A stretch of 64,000 bases of DNA from an uncultured Collinsella sp. Its GTDB lineage: Bacteria > Actinomycetota > Coriobacteriia > Coriobacteriales > Coriobacteriaceae. The translations under genes and the position numbers were made by a program. Every line of letters begins with the position of its first letter. Position 1 is the first letter of the stretch. The stretch is from contig UQNC01000003.1 of the NCBI GenBank assembly GCA_900542175.1, positions 1-64,000 of the forward strand. Reading direction: 5' to 3'. Positions 51,095 to 60,255 of this stretch are shown here, one piece after another. The notes under the pieces were generated by a model, which was not told where the DNA came from, did not search any database, and saw only the letters and a program-made list of their open reading frames with translations.

Positions 51095-51541
51095 TTACTC
51101 GGCGAGCTGCTTTAGTACATCGCAGGCGATTTCGACGGCATCGTCGATGCAACCGGGACAGCTGCGGAGCGGACCCTTGTCCGATCCGATGCCCTTGAGC
51201 GTGCCGCAGACGGTCGTCGTGTTCTTCTCGCCAAAGCGCTTGGCAATCTCGCGCGACAGTTTGTAGGTCTGGCCCTTGGTCTTGGGGTTTTCCATGCCAT
51301 CGCTCATTACAAAGCCCATGATGGCCACGGCGCCCGAGATGGCACCGCAAGTTTCGGTCATGCCGCCCATGCCGGCGCCAAAGCCCTCGGTGAGGGTAAA
51401 GGCGACCTGGGGGTCGAGCCCGACGGCGGGCGCGAGCGTGCAGGCGACGGCCTGCGCGCAGTTAAAGCCGCGGGCGTGGTATTCGGCAGCCTGAGCCTGG
51501 CAGGTGGCAGTGTTGAGCTGAGTGGTATCAATCTGCTTCAT
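51095..51541 (-). CDS. C_GCAxxG_C_C family redox-type protein
   Basis: 148 residues. This small Cys-rich family in anaerobes is thought to be redox-active or metal-binding, but no function is proven. FNCAQAVACTLAPAVGLD is the family signature, with GMGGMTETCGAISGAVAIMG following, and late Cys in TTTVCGTLKG, SCPGCIDDA. AAGGAG precedes ATG 51541. Divergent from metY. Confidence 0.85.
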   Translation of the reverse strand: MKQIDTTQLNTATCQAQAAEYHARGFNCAQAVACTLAPAVGLDPQVAFTLTEGFGAGMGGMTETCGAISGAVAIMGFVMSDGMENPKTKGQTYKLSREIAKRFGEKNTTTVCGTLKGIGSDKGPLRSCPGCIDDAVEIACDVLKQLAE

Positions 51542-51647
51542 CGGTGTCTCCTTGATTGCGGTGTACCCGCCTATGGTACCCTTGCTGGCGCATTCGCTTA
51601 TCGAGACCGCAGTGCATATCTCATTGTTTTTCGCCATCGAACACTTT

Positions 51648-51687
51648 CTTAAGATTTGGGACAAATAAACCTGATTAATTTGTCCCA
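51648..51687. repeat. 40-base palindromic repeat, copy 2
   Basis: Near-identical to 39285-39325. TGGGACAAAT and ATTTGTCCCA pair. It lies upstream of metY, before the proposed promoter. Confidence 0.8.
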
Positions 51688-51707
51688 TAACCTATCGGCG
51701 GGATGGG

Positions 51708-51736
51708 TTGAGAGGGGTGCGGGGTAGCGGTATCGT
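51708..51736 (+). promoter_or_regulatory. Proposed metY promoter
   Basis: TTGAGA (51708-51713), 17 bases, TATCGT (51731-51736), about 40 bases before the ATG. The leader is too short for a SAM riboswitch. Confidence 0.5.
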
Positions 51737-51775
51737 GAACCGAATAAAAACAAAACCCAAGTAAGGGAGTTGGAT

Positions 51776-53059
51776 ATGAGCGAGCAGACCATCGGAACTA
51801 CATGTGTTCAGGGCGGCTATCATCCGGGCGATGCGGAGCCGCGCCAGGTGCCCATCTACCAGTCCACCACGTGGAAGTACGACACGTCCGAGCACATGGG
51901 CAAGCTGTTTGACCTGGAGGAGTCGGGCTACTTCTACAGCCGCCTGCAGAACCCCACGTGCGATCTGGTCGCTGCCAAGATCTGCGAGATGGAGGGTGGT
52001 ACCGCGGCGATGCTCACGAGCTCGGGCATGGCTGCGAACTTCCTCGCGATCTTTAACGTTGCCGGTGCCGGCGATCACGTGGTCGCAAGCTCTGCCATCT
52101 ACGGCGGTACCTACAACCTGCTCGCCCACACCATGGGTCGTATGGGCGTCACCTGCACCTTTGTTGCCCCCGACTGCACCGATGAGGAGCTCGAGGCCGC
52201 CTTTAAGCCCAACACCAAGCTCGTCTTTGGCGAGACGATCGCCAACCCTGCCCTTGCCGTGCTCGATATCGAGCGTTTTGCCAAGGCCGCGCATGACCAC
52301 GGCGTGCCGCTGATGGTCGACAACACCTTCCCGACGCCTGTGATGTGCCGTCCCTTTGAGTGGGGCGCCGACATCGTCACGCACTCCACCACCAAGTACA
52401 TGGATGGCCATGCAGCCTACCTGGGTGGCGTGATTGTCGACCACGGCCAGTTTGACTGGATGGCCCATGCGGACAAGTTCCCGGGTCTCACCACGCCCGA
52501 CGAGAGCTACCACGGCGTGACGTATGCCGAGAAGTTCGGTCGCGAGGGTGCCTTCATTACCAAGGCCACCGCGCAACTCATGCGCGATCTTGGCCCCATG
52601 CAGAACCCGCAGGCGGCGTTCTTCTTGAACAGCTCACTCGAGAGCCTGCATGTGCGTATGCCGCGTCATTGTGAGAACGGCCTGGTCGTTGCCAAGTTCC
52701 TGCAGAGTCATCCCAAGGTGCGCTTCGTGAGCTATCCGGGCCTGGAGGGCGATAAGTACTATGACCTGGCTCAGAAGTACATGCCCAACGGTACCTGCGG
52801 CGTCGTGAGCTTTGGCTTTAACGGTGGTCGCGCGGCGGCCGAGACCTTTATGAAGAGCCTCAAGCTCGCCCAGATCGCCACGCATGTGGCCGACGCCCGC
52901 ACTTGCTGCCTGCATCCCGCTAACGCCACGCATCGCCAGATGAACGATGAGGAGCTCATCGCCTGCGGCATTTCCGCCGATATGGTGCGCCTGTCGTGCG
53001 GCCTCGAGGACACGGCCGACTTGATTGCCGACCTTGAGCAGGCGCTTGAGCAGTGCTAG
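51776..53059 (+). CDS. metY: O-acetylhomoserine aminocarboxypropyltransferase / Cys-Met metabolism PLP enzyme
   Basis: 427 residues. The enzyme makes homocysteine (or methionine) from O-acetylhomoserine and sulfide. It belongs to the Cys/Met PLP family. YSRLQNPT, the SSGMAA phosphate loop, VDNTFPTP and THSTTKYMDGH, with PLP Lys207, are visible. The length is typical of MetY rather than the roughly 390-residue gamma-lyases, but a methionine gamma-lyase cannot be excluded. AAGGGAG precedes ATG 51776. The gene stands alone. Confidence 0.85.
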   Translation: MSEQTIGTTCVQGGYHPGDAEPRQVPIYQSTTWKYDTSEHMGKLFDLEESGYFYSRLQNPTCDLVAAKICEMEGGTAAMLTSSGMAANFLAIFNVAGAGDHVVASSAIYGGTYNLLAHTMGRMGVTCTFVAPDCTDEELEAAFKPNTKLVFGETIANPALAVLDIERFAKAAHDHGVPLMVDNTFPTPVMCRPFEWGADIVTHSTTKYMDGHAAYLGGVIVDHGQFDWMAHADKFPGLTTPDESYHGVTYAEKFGREGAFITKATAQLMRDLGPMQNPQAAFFLNSSLESLHVRMPRHCENGLVVAKFLQSHPKVRFVSYPGLEGDKYYDLAQKYMPNGTCGVVSFGFNGGRAAAETFMKSLKLAQIATHVADARTCCLHPANATHRQMNDEELIACGISADMVRLSCGLEDTADLIADLEQALEQC

Positions 53060-53127
53060 GCTAGCGTTCGCACAAGGCGTCGATGCTGGCAGAAAGCTTC
53101 GGCGATCTTTCGTTCCGATTCCGTAGG

Positions 53128-53174
53128 CGGGACCCCAATCGCGACTGTTTGTAGGCGATTGGGGCCCCGTTTTT
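53128..53174 (+). terminator. Terminator after metY
   Basis: CGGGACCCCAATCGC pairs with GCGATTGGGGCCCCG (one mismatch), then TTTTT. It sits 27 bases before the MFS gene. Confidence 0.9.
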
Positions 53175-53200
53175 GTGTTGGGCCACTCGAAAGGATGGAT

Positions 53201-54505
53201 ATGGAGAAAACTGCAGAGCAGCTGCGCCGCGAGCACATTGCCCTAGAGGGCGACACCCATGGCAAGAACAAATGGGCGATTCTGTTTACCGTGCTCATCA
53301 TGACGTTTATGTCGTGTCTGGATTCGACCGTCGTGACCGTGGCGTTGCCCGTGATGCAAAAGGAGCTGGGCGTGGGCCTCGACCACATCCAGTTGGTGAG
53401 CTCGGTGTACCTGCTTGCGACATGCGTGGCTATGCTGCCGTTTGGCCGCTTGGGCGACGTGCGCGGCAAGGTGGGCGTATTCCAGCTGGGTGTAATCGTC
53501 TTTACGGTCGGATCGCTGCTGTGCGGGCTGTCGGCCTCGCTCGAGGTTCTCATTCTGGCTCGCATTGTCCAGGGCGTCGGTTGCGCGGCGGCCATGGCCA
53601 ACAACATGGGCATTATTACCGAGTCCTTTCCGGCGCGCGAGCGCGGCCGCGCCATGGGCATTCTCGCGACCTTCGTGGCCCTCGGCATGATGTGTGGCCC
53701 CGTGCTGGGCGGCATGCTGGTAGCAAGCTTTCCCTGGGAGAGTATCTTCCTCATCAACCTGCCCATTGGCGTCATCTCATTTATCGTGGGGCTCTATACG
53801 CTGCCGCATGTTAAGCCGGAGGCTGGCGAGCGCCCCATGTCCCTGATCGAGGCCGCTCGTCGCTGCTTTGCAAATTCGGCCTTCACCATCAACCTCGCCT
53901 GCATGCTCATCGTGTTCGTTGGTATTGGCGCATCTGAGTTTGTGCTGCCGTTCTATTTCCAGGATGCCCATGGCTTTAGCTCCGATATTTCCGGACTGCT
54001 CTTTTTGGCGCTGCCGATGGTGAATGCCTTTATCGGCCCGCTTTCGGGTACGGTTTCGGACCGTGTTGGCTGCGAGGGCCCTACGGCGGTTGGCCTGGGC
54101 GTGTACGTGTGCGGACTATTTGCGGTAAGCACGCTCGACGAGCACTCTTCCATCCCTGTGATCGTGTGTTGCGTCGCGTTTATGTCGTGTGGCACGTCGA
54201 TTTTCCAAAGTCCCAATAACTCGCTGTATATGGGCTCGGCTCCGCGCGAAGCGCTCGGCTTTGCGGGCAGCCTGGGTAGCCTTGCGCGCTATGCGGGTAT
54301 GGCAGTGGGCATTACGGCGGCATCGCATATCCTCTATGGGCAGATGAGCGTGGCGATGGGCGAGGCCGTGACCAGTATTGTTGCAGGTCGTCCGGATGTG
54401 TTCCTGTTTGGTTTTCGCTCGGTATTCTACGTGCTCATGGCTGTGGCGGCAGCGGGCTTTGCACTCGCCATGGTGCGTTTGGTGAGGATGCGCGCCCGCC
54501 ATTAG
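53201..54505 (+). CDS. MFS transporter, DHA2-like drug exporter
   Basis: 434 residues, 12 or more helices. Major facilitator features: FMSCLDSTVVTVALPVMQKELG (motif D1), FGRLGDVRGKVGVF (motif A), RIVQGVGCAAAMANNMGI (motif B) and LGMMCGPVLGGML (motif C, antiporter). These match proton-driven drug exporters of the DHA2/EmrB set, though it is shorter than the usual 14-helix members. The substrate is unknown. GAAAGG precedes ATG 53201; ATG 53195 is close by. Confidence 0.87.
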   Translation: MEKTAEQLRREHIALEGDTHGKNKWAILFTVLIMTFMSCLDSTVVTVALPVMQKELGVGLDHIQLVSSVYLLATCVAMLPFGRLGDVRGKVGVFQLGVIVFTVGSLLCGLSASLEVLILARIVQGVGCAAAMANNMGIITESFPARERGRAMGILATFVALGMMCGPVLGGMLVASFPWESIFLINLPIGVISFIVGLYTLPHVKPEAGERPMSLIEAARRCFANSAFTINLACMLIVFVGIGASEFVLPFYFQDAHGFSSDISGLLFLALPMVNAFIGPLSGTVSDRVGCEGPTAVGLGVYVCGLFAVSTLDEHSSIPVIVCCVAFMSCGTSIFQSPNNSLYMGSAPREALGFAGSLGSLARYAGMAVGITAASHILYGQMSVAMGEAVTSIVAGRPDVFLFGFRSVFYVLMAVAAAGFALAMVRLVRMRARH

Positions 54506-54662
54506 CGTGTTGAGAGGCTGTCTGCCACGATTCGCGCCGTCCCAAAAAGACCGGTTTGTGGTGCGATGCGGCTTGTGGGGCGGGCGGGGGTCGGTCCGTG
54601 GTAGACTATCGAACAACGTTTATTAATCGCGCGGTATCGTTGCCGCGAGAAGGGGTTGCGCC

Positions 54663-55241
54663 ATGCAGGAGCTTGAGGATCGTATTCGCCATGACGGCAT
54701 CGTAAAGGCCGGTAACGTCCTTAAGGTTGATGCCTTCCTCAACCACCAATGCGACGTTGAGCTGTTCGACCACATGGGCGCCGAGTGGGCCCGTCTGTTC
54801 GAGGGCGTCGAGATCAACAAGATCCTGACGATCGAGGCTTCGGGTATTGGCATGGCTTGCATTGCAGCCCAGCATTTTGGCGGCGTGCCGGTGGTCTTTG
54901 CCAAGAAGGCACAGTCCATCAACCTCGACGGCGAGCAGTACGCCACGACCATCTACTCCTTTACCAAGCAGAAGGAGTACCCGGTCATCGTTGGCAAGCG
55001 TTTCCTGTCCGAGGGCGACAAGGTCCTGATCATCGACGACTTCTTGGCCAACGGCTGCGCGCTCGAGGGTCTTATCAAGATCTGCGAGGCTGCGGGTGCC
55101 GAGGTGTCCGGTATTGGCATTGCGGTGGAGAAGGGCTTCCAGGGCGGCGGCGATAAGCTCCGCGAGCGCGGCTTCCGCGTCGAGAGCCTGGCCCGTATCG
55201 CCGATATGGACTGCGAGACCGGCGAGATCACCTTCGCCTAA
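54663..55241 (+). CDS. xpt: Xanthine phosphoribosyltransferase
   Basis: 192 residues. It salvages xanthine with PRPP to make XMP. VDAFLNHQCDVEL is the Xpt N-terminus, EASGIGMACIAA follows, and VLIIDDFLANGCALEGL is the PRPP-binding motif. A small CGCGG hairpin and GAAGGGG lie before the ATG. No purine riboswitch was recognised upstream. Confidence 0.94.
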   Translation: MQELEDRIRHDGIVKAGNVLKVDAFLNHQCDVELFDHMGAEWARLFEGVEINKILTIEASGIGMACIAAQHFGGVPVVFAKKAQSINLDGEQYATTIYSFTKQKEYPVIVGKRFLSEGDKVLIIDDFLANGCALEGLIKICEAAGAEVSGIGIAVEKGFQGGGDKLRERGFRVESLARIADMDCETGEITFA

Positions 55242-55269
55242 GCGCGCAACACAAGCGATTGGTATGCGA

Positions 55270-55305
55270 TGTGACAAAGGGACTGTCCCTTTGTCACATT
55301 TTTTT
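55270..55305 (+). terminator. Terminator after xpt, REP-like core
   Basis: TGTGACAAAGGGAC pairs with GTCCCTTTGTCACA, then seven T. The CAAAGGGAC/GTCCCTTTG core resembles the other intergenic repeats here. Confidence 0.92.
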
Positions 55306-55325
55306 GTATGAGGGGAGGTGCTGAT

Positions 55326-55706
55326 ATGGACGAGAACAAGATGGGATGGCGCGAGTATGCGCGCTATGCCGAGATGTCGGCCGAGGAGTTGGCGCGCGAT
55401 TGCGAGGTGCAGGTGTTTCGCGCGACGGGTCCGGGCGGGCAGGGCGTGAACACGACGGACTCGGCGGTGCGTATGAAGCATGGGCCCACGGGGATTGTCG
55501 TGACGGCGCGTGAGGGCCGTAGTCAGTTTCAGAATCGCGCGAGCTGTCTGCGTAAGCTGCGCGCTGAGCTGGAGCGTCGCGGGCGTCCACCGCGCCGACG
55601 CGTAAAGACTAAGGTGCCTTTGCGCTCTCGCCAGTGCAGGCTCAATGACAAGCACTTCAACGCGATTAAAAAGGCCAACCGTCGCAAGCCGGGGAGCGAC
55701 GAGTAG
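55326..55706 (+). CDS. Small RF-1-like (GGQ) release factor, ArfB-like
   Basis: 126 residues. The peptidyl-tRNA hydrolysis domain of class I release factors: VFRATGPGGQGVNTTDSAVRM with GGQ at 37-39, and RSQFQNRASCLRKL. It lacks codon-recognition domains 2 and 4, and has a basic C-terminus (RRRVKTKVPLRSRQCRLNDKHF...KKANRRK). This fits ribosome rescue of the ArfB/YaeJ kind, though the tail differs from E. coli ArfB. GGGGAGG precedes ATG 55326; ATG 55308 overlaps the site. Confidence 0.85.
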   Translation: MDENKMGWREYARYAEMSAEELARDCEVQVFRATGPGGQGVNTTDSAVRMKHGPTGIVVTAREGRSQFQNRASCLRKLRAELERRGRPPRRRVKTKVPLRSRQCRLNDKHFNAIKKANRRKPGSDE

Positions 55707-55727
55707 CCGATTGTTTCGCTGGTCTTG

Positions 55728-56690
55728 CTAGCGGGTGGGGTGCCAGACCTGGAGGGCGCCGGCGAGGATGTCGACCTCGATGCGCGAGGCGACAACGGGC
55801 TCGCCGTCGGCCTGGATGGGGTAGTCGGGCTCCTCAAAGGTGAGCTCGGCATGGCGGCAGCGGCGCATGCGAATCGGTGGCAACTTGGTATGGTGGCCGT
55901 CCTTGGCCGAAAGGAACATTGGCAGGGCAACCGCGCGAGGGACGGGACCGCAGGCGTAGCAGACGTCGAGTATGCCATCGCAGGGATCGGCATCGGGGCA
56001 GATACGATAACCCGAGCCATACGTGGGCCCCAGCTGAATCGCCATGATGATTGCCCTCACGCGCTCGGTGGGCGCGCCGTCAAAGCTGACTGTCATAGGA
56101 TAGTTGCGATAGCGCAGGCCAAACTGCTCAAGTCCCGAGAGGGTGTAGAGCGGCGCGCCCGTCAAGCCGGTCTTTTTGCGCAGCTCGGTGGTGCCAAGGC
56201 CGATGGCGGCGTCGATGCCGACCGAGAGCGTCTGGTCGTAGTACTCAACGGCAGCCTCGCCGCTGCCGCTCGCAGGGCTCCACGAGCGAATGCGCCCGAT
56301 GTCCTGACGCTGCAGCTCGCAGGTGAGCAGCGCGCCAAAATCCTTGCCGGAGAAATCGTCGATGCCGAGCGTCTGGGCAAAATCGTTTCCGGAGCCCACG
56401 GGCAGGACGGCAAGAGCGGGGCGGGCGTCCTCCTTTTGCGTCATAAGCCCGTTGACGACCTCGTGAATCACGCCGTCGCCGCCAAGGGCGATAACGGTGC
56501 GATAGCCCTGAGCCTGCGCGGCCAGCTCCTTGGCGTGTCCCATACGCTCGGTCAACACCAGGTCAAACTGGGATGCGCGTGCAGTCATGTCCAAAAAGCG
56601 TTGCAGGCGCTCGGCAACTTCGCGTGCCGCGCCCGACTGGGCGGCTGGGTTGGCGATGATGAGCGTGCGACCAAAATCAGTTGCGTGCAT
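55728..56690 (-). CDS. Diacylglycerol kinase-family lipid kinase (YegS/BmrU type)
   Basis: 320 residues. DAGK catalytic domain: IIANPAAQSGAAREV, ALGGDGVIHEVVNGLM and LPVGSGNDFAQTLGI bind ATP; the C-terminal beta domain has VCYACGPVPRAV and IQADGEPV. It phosphorylates a lipid, probably diacylglycerol or a relative. ATG 56690 follows GGGAG; two upstream ATGs are less likely. Convergent with the GGQ gene. Confidence 0.9.
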   Translation of the reverse strand: MHATDFGRTLIIANPAAQSGAAREVAERLQRFLDMTARASQFDLVLTERMGHAKELAAQAQGYRTVIALGGDGVIHEVVNGLMTQKEDARPALAVLPVGSGNDFAQTLGIDDFSGKDFGALLTCELQRQDIGRIRSWSPASGSGEAAVEYYDQTLSVGIDAAIGLGTTELRKKTGLTGAPLYTLSGLEQFGLRYRNYPMTVSFDGAPTERVRAIIMAIQLGPTYGSGYRICPDADPCDGILDVCYACGPVPRAVALPMFLSAKDGHHTKLPPIRMRRCRHAELTFEEPDYPIQADGEPVVASRIEVDILAGALQVWHPTR

Positions 56691-56777
56691 GGGGCGACTC
56701 CCGGCGTGTGACATGACAGTGCGGTCGCGCTCAGGTCGAGTTGCCCCCGATTGTGGCTGCACGGCGAATACTAACGT

Positions 56778-58199
56778 CTACTCTATCAGGTCGTTGTGGC
56801 GCTCGATAGCCTCTGCCACCGTGCCGCCCTCGTCCACAATAAGCGAACGGCGTTTAGGTGAGACAATGCGCTGTGCGGGATATACGCCGCGGTGTCCGCC
56901 GGCGAGATAGCTGATAAACGCCACGATCACGAAGAAGCCGGCGGCCGTGCCGTGGAACAGGTCGATGGCCATCATGCAGGTGGTGATGGGCACGTTAAGG
57001 CCGGCGCAGAACACGCCGAGCATGCCCAGCGCCGCTAGAAAGCTGGGGTCGATTCCGACGAGGCAGCCGATCCAGCCGCCGAGCGCCGCACCGATGCCAA
57101 ACAGAGGCGTGACCTCGCCGCCTTGGAAGCCGGCGCCCAGGGTAAGCGCTGTGACGACCAACTTGATGGCTGCGTCCGCCAGGGTGGTGTTGCCTGCAAA
57201 CCCGGCGCCGGAAAGCCACGTGGAAAGGCCGGCGTAGTCCCAGGCGTCGAGGAGGGCGTAGGCGGCCAAAACCACGAGTGCGCCTATGAGTGCGCGAACG
57301 AGGTAATTGGTGATAAAGCGGCCGTACAGGCTCTTGACGGTACGAACCGACCAGGCAAAGAGACGTGCGGTGAGACCAAAGATGATGGCGCTGATGACTA
57401 CGATGACAACCGTCCGTGGTGTCATGTTGGGAACGCTGGCGATGACATTCGCCTCGTACTCGGTTCCCAAGGCAAGCGACGTAAAGTAGCCGGTAAACGA
57501 GGCGACCAGGCAGTAGATGCCCGCGGTGTAGTCGATCTTGCCGATAAAGCACATCTCCATGCCAAAGAAAGCTCCAGCAAGGGGTGAACCGAATACGGCG
57601 CCAAAGGCCGACGAGATGCCGGCGAGCATGAGGTCGTGGTGGTCATGCTTTTTGAGGTGGGCGAGGCTCGAGCTGTTGCTGGCGATGGTGCCGCCAATCT
57701 GCACCGCAGCTCCCTCGCGACCGGCCGACCCGCCCGTTAGGTGCGTGAGCGTGGAGCAGACGAAGGTGAGAACGGCCATGCGCATATGGATGAGGCGTGT
57801 GCCCAGAGCGGAGTCGATGACCAGGTTGTTACCGCGTTTGGCGGCAAGGCCGTGGTTTTTGTACACCCATGCGGTGGCAACGCCCACAACGGGAAGCAAG
57901 GCGTAGACCCATGCATGGTGCTCGCGATAGTCGGTCGCGATATTCAGCGAGGTCAAAAACGCCCAGGCGGCAACGCCCATGGCGAGCGAGACGATGACGA
58001 CGAGTGTGAGCAACTTGGCGCTCGCGAGTAGGTTGCGGGCGTTGCGGCGCGTGTCGGCGGCCAAGAGATGCTCGGAGCGGGTGAGCTGATGCCTGCCGGC
58101 CATGATGACGTCGTTCAGGGAGAAAAAGCCGCCGTCGTCGAGCGACTGAGAATGATCCTGCGCTTCGTTTGCGCTTTCGGGTTTGTCGGTAAAAGTCAT
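56778..58199 (-). CDS. CLC family anion channel/transporter
   Basis: 473 residues, CLC fold with inverted repeats. The motif GGSAGREGAAVQIGG (154-170) carries the gating Glu162. FGSPLAGAFFGMEM and GAGFQGGEVTPLFGIGAALGG are the other pore motifs. The usual GREGP is GREGA, and KRGNNLVIDSA resembles the fluoride-exporting CLC-F group more than chloride exchangers. No fluoride riboswitch was recognised. AGAGGA precedes the ATG. Divergent from moeA. Confidence 0.9.
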   Translation of the reverse strand: MTFTDKPESANEAQDHSQSLDDGGFFSLNDVIMAGRHQLTRSEHLLAADTRRNARNLLASAKLLTLVVIVSLAMGVAAWAFLTSLNIATDYREHHAWVYALLPVVGVATAWVYKNHGLAAKRGNNLVIDSALGTRLIHMRMAVLTFVCSTLTHLTGGSAGREGAAVQIGGTIASNSSSLAHLKKHDHHDLMLAGISSAFGAVFGSPLAGAFFGMEMCFIGKIDYTAGIYCLVASFTGYFTSLALGTEYEANVIASVPNMTPRTVVIVVISAIIFGLTARLFAWSVRTVKSLYGRFITNYLVRALIGALVVLAAYALLDAWDYAGLSTWLSGAGFAGNTTLADAAIKLVVTALTLGAGFQGGEVTPLFGIGAALGGWIGCLVGIDPSFLAALGMLGVFCAGLNVPITTCMMAIDLFHGTAAGFFVIVAFISYLAGGHRGVYPAQRIVSPKRRSLIVDEGGTVAEAIERHNDLIE

Positions 58200-58410
58200 A
58201 CGTTCCTCTTTTGGGTTGCAACACGAGCATTATAAAACGCGGTAAACGCGACGAGCCGGTGGGTTGGTTTTGGTTTTGTTTCGCGGCTTGCGGCCGACAG
58301 ATGTATTCGCGGCCGCGGGCCAGGTCTTGAGCAGGCGGCGAGGGATTATACTGAGAGAAACATAAAGAATCGGCGCTTTTGTTGCGCGCCGCAGCATGCT
58401 AGAGGTGTAT

Positions 58411-59673
58411 ATGGCTGAGAAACTCATTCCGTTGGAGGACGCGCAGTCGATTGTTCTGTCGCACGTTGCTCCGACCGATCTCGTCGAGAGTCCCGTGTGG
58501 CAGGCCGCCGGTCTTCCCTTGGCAGAGGATGCGGTGGCCGATATCGACATCTCGCCGTTTGCCAACAGCGCTATGGACGGATATGCCGTGCGCTCGGCGG
58601 ACTTGGCGCAGGCATCTGGCGAGGCGCCGGTGACGCTCGACGTTATCGGACACGAGGCTGCGGGCCATGTGTTTGAGGGCACAATCGGCGCGGGCGAGAC
58701 GGTCCGCATCATGACGGGCGCGCCGGTACCCGAAGGTGCCGATGCCGTGGTGAAGTATGAGATCGTCGATGTGCTCGTCGGTGACGGCAACGAGGGTTCG
58801 CGTGTGAGGTTCTCGGCGCCTGCCAAGGTAGGGGAGAACGTTCGCTCTGCCGCCGAGGAGGCCCATGCCGGCGATGTTGTGATGCACGCCGGCGAGGTCG
58901 TGGCTCCGGCGGGCGCCGGCTTGTTGGCGAGCGCCGGGTATGCGAGCGTGAAGGTGCATGCCGCGCCGCGTGTGGGCATTATCTCGCTGGGCACGGAGCT
59001 GATCGCGCCGGGTGAGCTGCCGGCGCGCGGGCAGATTCGCGACTCCAACTCGTCGGCGTTGATGGCCGAAGCGCTCGATGCAGGAGCCGAGCCCGTGTTC
59101 TACGGCATTGCGCCCGATGATGAGCAGGCGATTGCCGAGCTGGTGCATCGCGCCGTGCTGGAGTGCGATTTCGTCATTACGAGCGGTGGCGCCTCGGCAG
59201 GCGACTACGACTACGTGACGGCGCTCGTTCGGCGCGAGGGCGATGTGCTGTTTGACCGCATCTCGATGCGTCCGGGCAAGGCCATCACGTTTGGCTTGCT
59301 TGGGGGTAAGCCCTACCTGGGACTTTCAGGCAATCCGGCCGCGGCGTATGTAGGCTTTGAGATGCTTGCGCGTCCGGCGATCCGCAAGATGCGCGGCTTT
59401 GCCGAGGGTACGCGTCCCGTGCAGCAGGCGACGCTCACGCACGGCGTGAAAAAGCGACAGCATCGCCGCTTCTTCGATCGCGCCACGGTTTTGCGCGACC
59501 CCGAGACCGGTGAGCTGTTGGTGACCGAGGCCAAGACGCAGAATTCGGCGCTGCTCGGCACGATGCAGCGGGCTAACTGCCTGTTGCGTGTTGACGAAGG
59601 ACCGTGCGACCTCAAGGCGGGCGACGTCGTGGATGTCGTGCGTGTCGACCTGCCTGAGGGCGCCGTGTTGTAG
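58411..59673 (+). CDS. moeA: Molybdopterin molybdenumtransferase
   Basis: 420 residues. It inserts molybdenum into adenylylated molybdopterin. PFANSAMDGYAVR, the MTGAPVPEGADAVVKYE stretch, GTELIAPGELPARGQIRDSNSS, TSGGASAGDYDYV and LGLSGNPAAAYVGFE follow MoeA order, with a C-terminal domain IV. GAGGTG precedes ATG 58411. mogA follows 10 bases after the stop. Confidence 0.94.
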   Translation: MAEKLIPLEDAQSIVLSHVAPTDLVESPVWQAAGLPLAEDAVADIDISPFANSAMDGYAVRSADLAQASGEAPVTLDVIGHEAAGHVFEGTIGAGETVRIMTGAPVPEGADAVVKYEIVDVLVGDGNEGSRVRFSAPAKVGENVRSAAEEAHAGDVVMHAGEVVAPAGAGLLASAGYASVKVHAAPRVGIISLGTELIAPGELPARGQIRDSNSSALMAEALDAGAEPVFYGIAPDDEQAIAELVHRAVLECDFVITSGGASAGDYDYVTALVRREGDVLFDRISMRPGKAITFGLLGGKPYLGLSGNPAAAYVGFEMLARPAIRKMRGFAEGTRPVQQATLTHGVKKRQHRRFFDRATVLRDPETGELLVTEAKTQNSALLGTMQRANCLLRVDEGPCDLKAGDVVDVVRVDLPEGAVL

Positions 59674-59683
59674 GAGGAATGCT

Positions 59684-60163
59684 ATGGAGCTGAAGATATC
59701 GATCGTGACGTGTTCGGATACGCGGGACCTTGCCCAGGACGAGGCCGGTGCCGCACTCGAGGAGCTTATCGAGGCGCAGGGATGGACGGTCGCCTCGCAT
59801 GTGGTCGCGCGCGATGACGTCAGCGAGATTGGTGATGCTATTGTGGAAGCCGCCGATGAGTGCCACGCCAATGTCGTGCTCACCTGCGGCGGCACGGGGC
59901 TTTCGATGCGCGATGTGACGCCCGAGGCGACGCGTGCCGTCTGCGATCGCGAGGTGCCGGGTATTGCCGAGGCGATCCGTGCGTACTCGATGACCAAGAC
60001 GCGCCGCGCCATGCTCTCGCGCGCTATTTGCATGCAACGAGGTCATACACTTGTCGTAAACTTTCCCGGTTCTACGAAGGCCGCTCGCGAAAGCTGGGAG
60101 GCCATAGCGGACCAGCTGGAGCATGCGGCTCAGATGACAGAGGGCGGCGGACATACCAACTAA
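59684..60163 (+). CDS. Molybdenum cofactor biosynthesis protein, MogA/MoaB family
   Basis: 159 residues. It adenylylates molybdopterin before MoeA acts. TCGGTGLSMRDVTPEAT is the substrate loop, VNFPGSTKAARESW the C-terminal motif. The short length and lack of extra domains fit MogA or MoaB. AGGAGG lies 6 bases before ATG 59684. A terminator follows at 60178. Confidence 0.93.
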   Translation: MELKISIVTCSDTRDLAQDEAGAALEELIEAQGWTVASHVVARDDVSEIGDAIVEAADECHANVVLTCGGTGLSMRDVTPEATRAVCDREVPGIAEAIRAYSMTKTRRAMLSRAICMQRGHTLVVNFPGSTKAARESWEAIADQLEHAAQMTEGGGHTN

Positions 60164-60177
60164 GCGATTTACCTGCG

Positions 60178-60212
60178 GCGGAGCGACCTGAACGGCTGCT
60201 CCGCTTTTTATT
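60178..60212 (+). terminator. Terminator after the mogA-type gene
   Basis: GCGGAGC (60178-60184) pairs with GCTCCGC (60198-60204), then TTTTTATTT. It separates moeA-mogA from modABC. Confidence 0.85.
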
Positions 60213-60255
60213 TGCGCCCAAGGGGACGGCATTCTGTAGGCATGCCTGAAGCTAT

